64,000 nucleotides of DNA. It comes from an uncultured Lachnospiraceae bacterium. GTDB lineage: Bacteria; Bacillota; Clostridia; Lachnospirales; Lachnospiraceae. Both the position numbers and the translations under genes were made by a program. Every line of letters begins with the position of its first letter. Within the stretch, counting starts at the first letter, position 1. The notes under the pieces are model-generated. The model was given only the letters and a program-made list of their open reading frames with translations, was not told the origin of the DNA and did not search any database. This document shows, piece after piece, positions 7,497 to 16,377 of the stretch. The DNA lies in the NCBI GenBank assembly GCA_910579735.1, contig CAJTUZ010000011.1:49975-113974 (forward strand), written 5' to 3'.

Positions 7497-8786
7497 ATGA
7501 AAAAACAGAAAAAAGAACCGCAGACAGATGTAAAAAGAAATACACAAACGCAGCGTCCCGGCTATCGGGATATCTTGCGGCAGAAGGAGTTTTTAAAGAT
7601 CATACTGGCCGGACTGGTAAACCGGTTCGGAGATTCCATCGACGCGATCGCGTTTACATGGCTCGTCTATGCGATCACAGGAAACGCCGGCTGGTCGGCT
7701 CTTGTCTTTGCCGTAAACCAGCTCCCTTCCGTTCTTGTCCAACCGTTTGCCGGCGCGCTTGTAGAAGGAATGGATAAGAAGAAACTGATGGTGTATACGG
7801 ATATCGTCCGCGGTTTTACGACACTGGGACTTGCTTTTCTTTACATAACCGGCACGCTGAATCCATGGATCATACTTCTTTTTACCCTGATCAATTCTTC
7901 CGTAGAAGCATTCCGTCTGCCGGCCTCGCTTGCCGCCGTCCCCAAAGTGCTGGATGAAAAATATTATACTTACGGATCATCTTTAAACAACACGTTGTGT
8001 ACCGTCATACAGCTCGTCGGTCTGGGCTGCGCCGGATTTATCATAGCGTCCTTCGGTATCGGCTGCGCAATTGCCATAGACGGCTTGTCATTCTTCGGGT
8101 CCGCTCTGATCCTCGCTTTTTTAAAAATACAGGAAACGAATCTCAGAAAGGAAAAATTACAGGTAAAAGAATATTTTGCCACCTTAAAAGAAGGACTCGT
8201 CTATTTGAAGGAAGTCCCCGTGCTCCGTAATTTATGCCTGCTTGCCGTTGTGATCAACGTTGCCGTAACACCGCTTAATTCTCTGCAAAGTCCTCTGATA
8301 CAGGAGGTTCTCGGGCAGGGAAGTAATCTGCTCAGCACTTTTTCACTTACTTTCACGGCCGGCATGGGCATCGGTTCTTTTCTGTACCCCTTTTTATCCG
8401 ATAAGTTCACTGTACGCGCACAGTTTACGGGCACGGGTATTCTCATGGGGACCGGCCTGTACTGTTATACGTTTGGGGAACATTTGAAGTCCAATGTTCC
8501 TGCCGTTTACCTTCTGACGATCACGCTTTCCTTTCTGCTTGGAATGTCCCTCAGCATCATGACTTCGGCACTGGGCGTCCAATTCATAAAAAATGTCAAA
8601 AAAGACTATCTGGCACGTGCAGGCTCCATTTTCAATGCGGGCGCCAGCGCCGCTATGCCGGCCGCCTCGCTTGCTGTCAGCGCGCTTACGGCCCTGTGTC
8701 CGGTTTCGCAGATTTTTAAGTTAAGCGCTTTATTTTGTGTTATAATATTCGTAAGTCTGGCCATCATGCGCGTCAGACTGGAATAA
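7497..8786 (+). CDS. MFS transporter (MFS_3/macrolide-efflux-like)
   Basis: A 429-residue, 12-helix membrane protein. The N-terminal NRFGDSIDAIAFTWLVYAITG and the loop VEGMDKKKLMVYTDIVRG are typical of the MFS group containing MefA-type and enterobactin-exporter-like pumps. The ATG at 7497 has AAAGGAGA ten bases upstream; the longer in-frame start at 7401 has none. The winged-helix regulator follows after 36 bases, so pump and regulator form a self-controlled pair. The exported substrate is unknown. Confidence 0.85.
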   Translation: MKKQKKEPQTDVKRNTQTQRPGYRDILRQKEFLKIILAGLVNRFGDSIDAIAFTWLVYAITGNAGWSALVFAVNQLPSVLVQPFAGALVEGMDKKKLMVYTDIVRGFTTLGLAFLYITGTLNPWIILLFTLINSSVEAFRLPASLAAVPKVLDEKYYTYGSSLNNTLCTVIQLVGLGCAGFIIASFGIGCAIAIDGLSFFGSALILAFLKIQETNLRKEKLQVKEYFATLKEGLVYLKEVPVLRNLCLLAVVINVAVTPLNSLQSPLIQEVLGQGSNLLSTFSLTFTAGMGIGSFLYPFLSDKFTVRAQFTGTGILMGTGLYCYTFGEHLKSNVPAVYLLTITLSFLLGMSLSIMTSALGVQFIKNVKKDYLARAGSIFNAGASAAMPAASLAVSALTALCPVSQIFKLSALFCVIIFVSLAIMRVRLE

Positions 8787-8822
8787 GCACAGGCAGTACA
8801 TTACTGTCAAAAGGAGCCGCCC

Positions 8823-9986
8823 ATGTTAAAAGATATCAGTCCGAAAATAAACGAGATCGCCGAGAGTATCGCCTTATTAAAGCATCTGGCAGCAGGTGAA
8901 AAATATGCCGACTTAAAAGAATCCCTAAACAGGAAATACACCCTCTCCCTTCAGGGCGGACTGCGAAAATTTGCGCTGCTTGAACGCATCGAACAAAACG
9001 CCGAAAATGTGCTGCAAAACCAAATGGATGAGATCCGTTATTATTTTTCGGTCAATACGGCGGACAGCACAAACGATGCCGACATAAGCTGTGCCGCCAT
9101 ACCTGCGCTTTTATGGGAACCCGACATGGAACTGGAGATCGAAAATACAAGACAGCTTCGCGACTATCTGAGTAAAGTCTCCGAAGAAACATATTGTGAG
9201 AAATTCGGACTGTTACTGCATAATTATACGGAGATCATCTATTTTGAGGATGAAAAGCAGACAATCACCGCCAAAGAACCATACGCCGTCATTCAATACC
9301 TGATGAAAATGGATATTACAGACGAAGAGAAATGGAAACTACAGAGAATTTTCTGCGACAGAAATATCCACCAGACGAAGATCCTTGCCCTGTTGGAGAG
9401 GGCGGGCGCAGTCCTGAAAACTTTTTTTCCGCAGATTGAAGAGCTGACCGCCCTTTTTTTGACCTATTGGACAGATACTTTAAAGGGCAGCGACATTGCC
9501 GCCTTTTTGCAGAAAAACAAAGCTATCGATATACCCGAAAACCCTCTTGGATTTCATATGCGTCCTTCTGTGATCAACCCCAATGTGATCTCCATGCAGC
9601 TTAATATGGACTCCAAAAAGCCTTGCGGCAAACCGGATTATTTCAAATTGGGGATTCTATTTGGAGAAGATTTACATGTCAGTACAGATTACGGAGAAAA
9701 AGACGACGCCTATGAAATCTATGTCATGCAGGCGCTCAAGCTTTTATCCGATAAGAGCAAATTTGAAATCCTTTCCTACATCCGGGACAAGGCCGCCTAT
9801 GGAAGTGAACTTGCAAGGCATCTGCATCTGACTACGGCGACAGTATCCCACCATATGAATTCCCTGCTCTCTTCGGGACTTGTCCGTCTCAAACGCGTCG
9901 ATAACCGCGTCTATTATATGAGCAACAAAGATGCATTGGAGGAACTTCTGCAATACTGTGCACGGATTTTAACAGGAAAAGACTGA
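8823..9986 (+). CDS. Winged-helix (ArsR-like) transcriptional regulator with large N-terminal sensory region
   Basis: A 387-residue protein. The C-terminal ~90 residues are an ArsR/HTH_20-type winged helix: LKLLSDKSKFEILSYI, then the recognition helix region LTTATVSHHMNSL and a wing ending in NRVYYMS. The N-terminal ~290 residues are helical and unrecognised, presumably the ligand-sensing part. It follows the MFS gene in the same unit and probably controls it. No cysteine-rich metal site typical of metal-sensing ArsR proteins is seen, so a small organic ligand is more likely. Confidence 0.8.
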   Translation: MLKDISPKINEIAESIALLKHLAAGEKYADLKESLNRKYTLSLQGGLRKFALLERIEQNAENVLQNQMDEIRYYFSVNTADSTNDADISCAAIPALLWEPDMELEIENTRQLRDYLSKVSEETYCEKFGLLLHNYTEIIYFEDEKQTITAKEPYAVIQYLMKMDITDEEKWKLQRIFCDRNIHQTKILALLERAGAVLKTFFPQIEELTALFLTYWTDTLKGSDIAAFLQKNKAIDIPENPLGFHMRPSVINPNVISMQLNMDSKKPCGKPDYFKLGILFGEDLHVSTDYGEKDDAYEIYVMQALKLLSDKSKFEILSYIRDKAAYGSELARHLHLTTATVSHHMNSLLSSGLVRLKRVDNRVYYMSNKDALEELLQYCARILTGKD

Positions 9987-10017
9987 GCGTAACGGCTGTT
10001 ACCGTTTCCGCTCAGTC
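9977..10017 (-). terminator. Terminator between convergent genes (flagellin and regulator)
   Basis: Stem GACTGAGCG (9981-9989) pairs with CGCTCAGTC (10009-10017), with an inner AACGG/CCGTT helix, and ends in four U on the minus strand. The regulator's stop codon lies inside the stem. The U-run favours termination of flagellin transcription, though the hairpin may act in both directions. Confidence 0.75.
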
Positions 10018-10029
10018 TGTTATGCCGAT

Positions 10030-11979
10030 TTATGCCAATAATGACAGAATATAATTCTGCTGCTGATTGGCCTGTGACAGTATCGACTGTCCTGCCTGAA
10101 GGAGTATTCTGTTATTTGAAAATGCAACCATTTCTTTGGCAATATCCGTATCTCTGATCAAGGATTCCGCCGCCGTCGTATTTTCGATGATATTATTCAG
10201 ATTGGAGATCGTATGTTCCAGTCTGTTCTGTACCGCGCCGTAATCGCTTCTGACCTGGCTGACCGCGTTGATCGCTTTCTTAATACTGCCGATAGCCTCT
10301 TGTGCCGCCTCGACCGTCTCCACATTCACCGCATCGATTCCAAGCGCCCATGCATCCATTCTGTATAAATCAATTGTAATATGCTGTCCGGCTTCTGCAC
10401 CGACCTGCAGTGCAGTGCTTCTTTCTCCCGAACCGAAACCGGGAGGCACGATCGGATTACCCGGCTGACCCGGATTGGGATTCCACACGCCGTTACCGAT
10501 GATGCTCGCACCGCCGACACTTAAAGATGGGGTAATCACAGATCCGGCGCCGCCTTTGGAAGCAAAGGACAGTTCTCTGACAAAATTTACCAGATCGGCG
10601 CTGGGATTACTGAATAAACCGGTCAGCTGAGCCGATGTCAGCCCGGTATTATCTTTTATTGCAGCATTGAAAGTCTTGCCGTTTATCAGATCGGCAAAGA
10701 TCTTATCCATACCGGCAGCAATGCCCGGTCCGGTAACCGCACCGCCGCCATTGGCAAGATACCCCGCATAAGCGGCAGCCAGATAACCGTGTCCGTACGG
10801 CCTGCCGGCCGGTGTATATCTTTTCAGATAATTGCGGATCGCACCATCCTGTGAGGTATCGTCCTTATCCTTCAAATTATTGGCGATTGAAATCAGCGTA
10901 TTGTTCCATTGTGTCGGGAAACCGCCGCCTGCAAGCTGTGCCGTTCCTTCCGAAAACCACTGCGGGAATTTGTAGGCGCTTCCTTTTCTGCCGCTCATGC
11001 CATCTGTCATCGTATACTGCATCAGGGAATGCATAAATTCATGCGCGATCGTAGACTGCAGAGCCTCTACCCTGCTGCCGGTTCCGTCGGCATCGGCCAC
11101 CTTAAAATCGGCGGAGTCGACACGTATATAAAGATTATATGGCTTGCCGGTAGGACGATAGGTAAAACCGGCACGCGCCAGTTCCTTGTTCAGACCATCA
11201 ATTTTCTGTACCTGGATCGCAATATCAACCGTTACATTTCCGATATCATTTTTGATAGATGGAAACGCATTGAAAATCTGCTCCGCAGCTTTGGGAATAA
11301 GATCCGTAGCGATCATCGTCGCCAGCGCATTGCTTGTAGGCACCGGATTGACCGCTGCGCGGCCGGCGGCCGGCGCTTGTGCGGTATTGTTGACATATCC
11401 GCCTGTATTGCCCGCATTCTGTGCAGTTCCACTGACATTTCCATCCGTACCGCCTGACCCGGCATCGCTGACTGTATAGGTCCCGTCGGCTAAATTATAG
11501 TGCAGTGTAAACTCATAGGTTTCCATTGCAAACGCCGCTCCCGGCATCAGGCCGTCATCGGGAAACAGTCTGATTTCATTAAATACCGTATGCCCGGCCA
11601 TCGTATCGATCTCTTTTTTTAACTGCTGCACTTCCACGTCTATCAGGGCACGGTCTTCGTCCGTCCATGTGCCGTTTGAAGCTTTCACAGCCAGTTCATT
11701 GGCACGATGCAGTATGGCGTGCATTTCATTCAAAGCGCCCTCTGCGGACTGCACCATTGAAATACCGTCCTGCGCATTGGCAGATGCCTGTGTCAGTCCG
11801 CGGATCTGTCTTCGCATTTTCTCGGAAATAGCAAGTCCTGCCGCATCATCTGCCGAACGATTGATCTTATATCCGGAAGATAATTTTTCTGTCTGCCTTG
11901 CGCCTATTTTATTATTATTCTTAAACTGCCTGCACGCGTTCATAGCGAGCATATTATGCCGAACAGAAAGCATTTTCAT
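10030..11979 (-). CDS. Flagellin with internal zinc metallopeptidase domain (flagellinolysin type)
   Basis: A 649-residue flagellin. Residues 1-140 are the conserved D0/D1 region (LSSGYKINRSADDAAGLAIS) and residues 530-649 the C-terminal D1/D0 region (ENTTAAESLIRDTDIAKEM). The hypervariable segment between them is replaced by a ~330-residue domain with a gluzincin motif: HEFMH at 313-317 and a downstream Glu at 344 in WFSEGTAQL, 27 residues after the second His. This is the architecture described for flagellinolysins, flagellins that assemble into proteolytic filaments. The ATG at 11979 follows GGAGGAGG. A sigma-D-type promoter lies 75-100 bases upstream. No other flagellar gene is in the window. 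Confidence 0.93.
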   Translation of the reverse strand: MKMLSVRHNMLAMNACRQFKNNNKIGARQTEKLSSGYKINRSADDAAGLAISEKMRRQIRGLTQASANAQDGISMVQSAEGALNEMHAILHRANELAVKASNGTWTDEDRALIDVEVQQLKKEIDTMAGHTVFNEIRLFPDDGLMPGAAFAMETYEFTLHYNLADGTYTVSDAGSGGTDGNVSGTAQNAGNTGGYVNNTAQAPAAGRAAVNPVPTSNALATMIATDLIPKAAEQIFNAFPSIKNDIGNVTVDIAIQVQKIDGLNKELARAGFTYRPTGKPYNLYIRVDSADFKVADADGTGSRVEALQSTIAHEFMHSLMQYTMTDGMSGRKGSAYKFPQWFSEGTAQLAGGGFPTQWNNTLISIANNLKDKDDTSQDGAIRNYLKRYTPAGRPYGHGYLAAAYAGYLANGGGAVTGPGIAAGMDKIFADLINGKTFNAAIKDNTGLTSAQLTGLFSNPSADLVNFVRELSFASKGGAGSVITPSLSVGGASIIGNGVWNPNPGQPGNPIVPPGFGSGERSTALQVGAEAGQHITIDLYRMDAWALGIDAVNVETVEAAQEAIGSIKKAINAVSQVRSDYGAVQNRLEHTISNLNNIIENTTAAESLIRDTDIAKEMVAFSNNRILLQAGQSILSQANQQQNYILSLLA

Positions 11980-12052
11980 CCTCCTCCGATAAGATTTGGT
12001 ATTGATCTGTCAGATTCCGTGATGTCTGTCTCAAAATAGTATATTTTAGATT

Positions 12053-12080
12053 ATATCGGCATAAAAAGCATATTCCATTA
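12053..12080 (-). promoter_or_regulatory. Sigma-D (FliA)-type promoter of the flagellin gene
   Basis: The minus strand reads TAAT, 16 bases, GCCGATAT. The -10 matches the Gram-positive motility sigma consensus GCCGATAT exactly, and the -35 matches TAAA in three of four bases. It overlaps the end of the ABC permease gene and lies about 75 bases before the flagellin start. Confidence 0.8.
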
Positions 12081-13331
12081 GCGCATTTTATGAAAAATAT
12101 AATGACGAAGCGCCATTCCCCCAAACAATACCGACTCTAAAGCGGCAAACCCAAGCAGGGCATACGGCGTCCATACCGTCAGGCCGCCTGCCTGCAGGAA
12201 TTCATAATCGTTTGCCGCATAGAAATAGCCCGTAGGCAGACCGACACCGCTTGATGGCAGCAGGCACCGCAGCCACAAATTCATTTTTGAAGCAGGCGGA
12301 AGCGTCATATAAATAAATGTCGGTGCAATACAACACAGCAGTCCTATGGATAACGATACCATCACACTCTTACAGTTTGCAGACAGCAGCAAGACAAAAG
12401 CGATCGTTGCCATCGCACTCACAAGTCCTCCGACTGCGATAACAAGTTCTAAATCTCCCAGATTCCAATCTGCCAAAGACGTGACGGAAAACTCTATCTG
12501 CATGGATGTCCTGACCGATTCCCAACCGAAAAGGGAATTGGAGACGAGCAGATAAATCGTCATGCAAACAGTAAACAAAACTGCCGTAACGCCTGCCGTT
12601 GTAACAATCTTGGCTATACCTAAACGGCTTTTTCCGTGTTTCGTACAGCGCAGGATATCATCTGCCCCTGTCTGGTAATCCGAAGAAAAAACCGGCGCCG
12701 CAATGATAACGCCAAGCAGAACAAGAAAAAATGCCAGAAACCCTCCATATTCTATCGGATTGCTGCCAAGTCCCGGATAATGCTGATACGGCTTTGCCAC
12801 CTCCGCATACATATCCGCCGCCTGCTTTTGTATCTCCGGATCATCTTTATACTTCATTTTCATCAGAGCATTTAACCGTTCCGTGCACATTTCATAATAC
12901 GCATCGACCTGTGCCGGATCAATCGCCGTCAGGGAAGGGGCCATTCCCGTATCCCGATCCGCAAAGGCTTCTTTCACCCCGTGGACAAGCGGCGAATACG
13001 GAGCAAGCCGCCTGCTGTAAACGCCTTCGGGAAGTTCATAGCTTTCCATCACGCCGTATTCCCGCAGACAATCCTGATAAGCCTCCACTGCCTGACGCAC
13101 CATCTGCGGCGTTACGACACCCGTAATATCCTGCCAGAGTATTTTTTTATAGCGAATGGCTTCTATTCCCTGCAGCTGCACTTCACTTCCCGCTTCATCA
13201 TAATATACGACTGTCTCATATAAAACCGGCAGATACGCTAACAGACAGGTCATAAATAAAGCTGCTGCCGTTACAACCCATGTCCGGCGCGATTTTATCA
13301 CTTTTTTCAGTTCCACTTTTAACACGTTCAT
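12078..13331 (-). CDS. ABC-2-type transporter permease
   Basis: A 417-residue membrane protein. One helix lies at residues 18-38, followed by a ~150-residue extracytoplasmic loop and about five further helices, as in ABC-2 exporters. It begins one base after the stop of the ATPase gene and is the last gene of the ECF sigma / membrane protein / ATPase / permease unit. The exported substrate cannot be told; antimicrobial peptides or lipids are common for the group. Confidence 0.75.
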   Translation of the reverse strand: MNVLKVELKKVIKSRRTWVVTAAALFMTCLLAYLPVLYETVVYYDEAGSEVQLQGIEAIRYKKILWQDITGVVTPQMVRQAVEAYQDCLREYGVMESYELPEGVYSRRLAPYSPLVHGVKEAFADRDTGMAPSLTAIDPAQVDAYYEMCTERLNALMKMKYKDDPEIQKQAADMYAEVAKPYQHYPGLGSNPIEYGGFLAFFLVLLGVIIAAPVFSSDYQTGADDILRCTKHGKSRLGIAKIVTTAGVTAVLFTVCMTIYLLVSNSLFGWESVRTSMQIEFSVTSLADWNLGDLELVIAVGGLVSAMATIAFVLLLSANCKSVMVSLSIGLLCCIAPTFIYMTLPPASKMNLWLRCLLPSSGVGLPTGYFYAANDYEFLQAGGLTVWTPYALLGFAALESVLFGGMALRHYIFHKMR

Positions 13332-13332
13332 T

Positions 13333-14247
13333 TTATACCGATACCTCCTTTTTTACCCGGGAATCTGTATACTTTGCCGACAAAGCTTCTGGAAACAGCC
13401 ACAGGTAAAGATCTTCCAGACGAGCCGTTTCCGGCGCTGAATGAGCGGCTACCGCTTCTTTCGCCAGATACCGGATACAGACCGTTCCTGCATCCTCATT
13501 TTTCAGATTCACAATACGGCATTTTTGCTCGTAATCTGCAAGCCGTTCTATTGGAATAACACTCTTCCAGACTTTTCCTTCCACCAGTTTCACAAGTTCT
13601 TCCGTCGTTCCCCCGGCCACAATTTTACCTTCCTTCATGACCGCGTTCTGCATGGCAATATATTCGATGTCGGAAACAATATGGGTAGAGATCAATACGA
13701 TACGGTCATGTGCAAACTCCGATAAAAGATTCCGAAACCGCACACGTTCTCCGGGATCAAGGCCGCTCGTAGGTTCATCCAGAATCAGAACTTCCGGATC
13801 GTTTAAAAGCGCCTGTGCGATCCCCACCCGCCTTTTCATGCCGCCGGAAAGTTTCACGATCTTCTTATTTCTCACATCATACAATGTCATCCCCTCAAGA
13901 AGTTCTTCTACCTTACGCTTTGTGTCCTTTACGGTCAGTCCTTTGAGCGCCGCAACATATTCCAGATAATCTACTACCGTAAATTCAGGATAAAACCCAA
14001 ACTCCTGCGGCAGATAACCGAATACATCCCTATATGCTTCTTTTAAGACCGTTATCGGTATGCCGTTATAGCTGACGTTCCCGGCATCCGGCTTCATGAT
14101 GCCTGCCACGATCCGCATTAACGTCGTTTTACCCGCGCCGTTTGCGCCAAGAAGTCCCCATACGCCCGGCGTAATACGTAAAGATACGTCGTCCACCGCT
14201 CTTTTATCTTTATAGATTTTTGTTATATTTTCTATTGAAAGTTCCAT
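13333..14247 (-). CDS. ABC transporter ATP-binding protein
   Basis: About 304 residues with a complete nucleotide-binding domain: Walker A GANGAGKTTLM, Q-loop in YLPQEFGFYPE, signature LSGGMKRRVGIAQ and Walker B VLILDEPTSGLD. The ~90-residue C-terminal extension is typical of drug- or bacteriocin-type ABC-2 exporters. I use the ATG at 14247 (AAAGGA upstream) rather than the TTG at 14268, which overlaps the previous gene. Confidence 0.9.
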   Translation of the reverse strand: MELSIENITKIYKDKRAVDDVSLRITPGVWGLLGANGAGKTTLMRIVAGIMKPDAGNVSYNGIPITVLKEAYRDVFGYLPQEFGFYPEFTVVDYLEYVAALKGLTVKDTKRKVEELLEGMTLYDVRNKKIVKLSGGMKRRVGIAQALLNDPEVLILDEPTSGLDPGERVRFRNLLSEFAHDRIVLISTHIVSDIEYIAMQNAVMKEGKIVAGGTTEELVKLVEGKVWKSVIPIERLADYEQKCRIVNLKNEDAGTVCIRYLAKEAVAAHSAPETARLEDLYLWLFPEALSAKYTDSRVKKEVSV

Positions 14248-14264
14248 CACTTTTTCCTTTCTTT

Positions 14265-15065
14265 TCAACTCATCTGTGTATATACGGAATCATAGATCAG
14301 ATTACGAAACTGTCCGATACAAAAAAGAAGCAGCGCCAGGCATACCACTGCCCACCCGGGAGAAAAAGTCTGCCTGAAAAAAAACGGACAAAAACGTTTC
14401 AGCAGTGTAAAAAGGCATACGAGCAGACACCCCCAGCAAACACTGCATATCTGTGATCTCTCTGCCGGAATGCGTCTTAGCAGATATAGAAAACCGCCGC
14501 TTGCCGCCAGATAAGGCAGCAGCAGATATAAAACGGCCTGGGACGCCGGTATGGATACCTGAGACGCCGCCAAAAGCAATATCACACCCAGTATAACGAA
14601 ATTACCGAGCGCAATTGCCAGTAGTCTGGCCGCCAGAAGGCGTACTGCACTAAAGCGTGTCGCAAGTTCCGTTTCATACATTGCATAACGGAACGATCGA
14701 TAAACAAGCGGCACAGTCGAAAAAAGCACCAGAATAGAGATAAAGCATAGGAAATAAGGTATATTGTGAATATAGCTCGCCAACAGTTCCCGGAACATGA
14801 CATTCCCCATGCCGCACAGCAAAATCATACCGATTCCCTGCATAAGCCAGATCCTCCAGCCGATAAAGCGTACCTGCCGTCCTAAGAAAGACATAAATCC
14901 TATCCGTCTGCGTTTTCGTTTTTCATCAATCACAGAAACGGCTTGTGTTCCTATCCGGCAGATACATGCTTCCCGAATTGCCTCTTTGTCCATCCGTTCC
15001 TTCATCTGCAGCGCATTTTTCAGCTGCCCTGATGATATTCCACACGCCTTTTGCTCTCTCATCAT
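14265..15065 (-). CDS. Uncharacterised integral membrane protein in the ECF sigma/ABC unit
   Basis: About 266 residues: a soluble charged N-terminus of ~65 residues, then about six hydrophobic segments. It sits between an ECF sigma gene and the ABC ATPase gene, where an anti-sigma factor might be expected. I see no zinc-binding anti-sigma (HxxxCxxC) motif in the N-terminus. The ATG at 15065 follows AAAGGAG. It may be a second permease subunit or a membrane regulator of the sigma factor. The family is not recognised. Confidence 0.7.
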   Translation of the reverse strand: MMREQKACGISSGQLKNALQMKERMDKEAIREACICRIGTQAVSVIDEKRKRRRIGFMSFLGRQVRFIGWRIWLMQGIGMILLCGMGNVMFRELLASYIHNIPYFLCFISILVLFSTVPLVYRSFRYAMYETELATRFSAVRLLAARLLAIALGNFVILGVILLLAASQVSIPASQAVLYLLLPYLAASGGFLYLLRRIPAERSQICSVCWGCLLVCLFTLLKRFCPFFFRQTFSPGWAVVCLALLLFCIGQFRNLIYDSVYTQMS

Positions 15066-15121
15066 GTTCTCCTTTCCTGATCTTTCCATGACCGGTCTCT
15101 ATCGGTCACAGACTGTTCCCG

Positions 15122-15664
15122 TCATGATTCTCCATTAGCAGATGCATCTTTCATTTCTTTTCTCAGTTTCTTTAACGCCAGACGCAGTCTGGACTGTACG
15201 GTGCGAAGCGGCAGACGGACGATCTGCGCGATCTCCCGCATAGACAGCTCCTGCCCGTACCGCAAAATGACAATATCCTGCCACTCCGCCGGCAGGGCCG
15301 CTACCATCTGGCGCAGCTGCAGACTGCCATCGACTGTTTGAAATCCTCGTTCTTCGTATTCCGGTTCCTGCGTCAGCTGCTCATACCCTACATCCGTAAG
15401 ATACCGTTTTCTTTTCATGTCAATACAGGTATTGGCCGCTACCTGATAAAGAAAAGCTCTGAATCGCCCTTTATGGACATAACGGTCGAAATAGCGGATC
15501 GCTTTCAAAAATGTTTCCTGCGCCGCGTCTTCCGCCATATGCCTGTCCGGGGCATTCCACATACAGTAACGGAGTATTTCGGGATAGTACATAGCGATCA
15601 GCTCCTGCAGCGCATCGTTATCCCCGCTTTCCATTCTCTTAAATAGTGCTTCTTCGCCCGTCAA
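15122..15664 (-). CDS. ECF-type RNA polymerase sigma factor
   Basis: A 180-residue sigma-70 family protein with only regions 2 and 4: AEDAAQETFLKAIRYFDRY (region 2) and LSMREIAQIVRLPLRTVQSRL (region 4 helix-turn-helix). The start is a TTG at 15664 with GGAGG eight bases upstream; no better start is seen. It heads the unit with the membrane protein and ABC exporter and probably controls it, perhaps in response to envelope stress. Confidence 0.88.
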   Translation of the reverse strand: MTGEEALFKRMESGDNDALQELIAMYYPEILRYCMWNAPDRHMAEDAAQETFLKAIRYFDRYVHKGRFRAFLYQVAANTCIDMKRKRYLTDVGYEQLTQEPEYEERGFQTVDGSLQLRQMVAALPAEWQDIVILRYGQELSMREIAQIVRLPLRTVQSRLRLALKKLRKEMKDASANGES

Positions 15665-15791
15665 GATACTCCCCTCCTGTCAGGAACTGTTTACTATTCC
15701 ATCTGTTTTCCCGATACACCGTCTGCAATGTACAAGGACGTCCTTCTAATAGTATATAACGAACCGGCATACTCTAAATGATTACATCCAC

Positions 15792-15817
15792 AAAAAAAAG
15801 CGTCAATGACGCTTTTT
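15792..15817 (-). terminator. Intrinsic terminator of the MazF-like gene
   Basis: GCGTCA (15800-15805) pairs with TGACGC (15807-15812); A-runs and T-runs on both sides extend the stem and give a long U-run on the minus strand. It directly follows the toxin stop codon. The symmetrical flanks would allow action in both directions. Confidence 0.85.
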
Positions 15818-16236
15818 CAGGCCCCGCCTGCTCCAAGGCTTATCATGAGTGCCTTTTCGATCTGCTTCATAGCTTTCGCTCCGACATTTCCTTTATAGTC
15901 TTCCAGACGGCTCTTGTCGATTGTCTTGATCTGCTCCAGACAGACGACGCTTTCCCTGCTTAGTCCGGCAAAATCATGAAGCGGTACATGTGTCGGCAGA
16001 TATCGTTTCCGTTTGGATGTCAGGATTGCCACAATCGTTGTCGGCGCACATCTGTTGGCAATATCGTTTTGAATGATTAAGACCGGCCGCCGGCCGGTCT
16101 GTTCGCTTCCTCTCGCGTGTTCCAATCCGTTAAGATCGGCATAATAAATATCTCCGCGTTTCAAATCCGTGTTTGGCTGCTTTGTCTGTAATGATTCGGG
16201 TAAAGATGTCTGTAACGGTGTTTTTCGTGTTTTCAT
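15817..16236 (-). CDS. PemK/MazF-family protein (type II toxin-like endoribonuclease)
   Basis: A 139-residue protein with the MazF fold signature RGDIYYADLN, then GSEQTGRRPVLIIQND and VAILTSKRK. MazF proteins cleave mRNA at short sequences and are normally neutralised by a MazE antitoxin encoded just upstream. Here no antitoxin frame is visible in the 140 bases upstream, and the next gene is an HD protein. The N-terminal ~25 residues are an extra charged tail. It is probably a solitary MazF, as seen in other Clostridia, or its partner is elsewhere. Confidence 0.85.
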   Translation of the reverse strand: MKTRKTPLQTSLPESLQTKQPNTDLKRGDIYYADLNGLEHARGSEQTGRRPVLIIQNDIANRCAPTTIVAILTSKRKRYLPTHVPLHDFAGLSRESVVCLEQIKTIDKSRLEDYKGNVGAKAMKQIEKALMISLGAGGA

Positions 16237-16377
16237 GGAATGCCTCTCTTTCTTCTTCAGGCATCCCGGACTCTCATGTTCTTTCCGCTACTATATCATA
16301 CAGACAGTCCGATAAAACGGACAATATATGGGATCAGATCGTTTACAGCCGCAGACCGTTTCCCCTCCTTACCTGAT

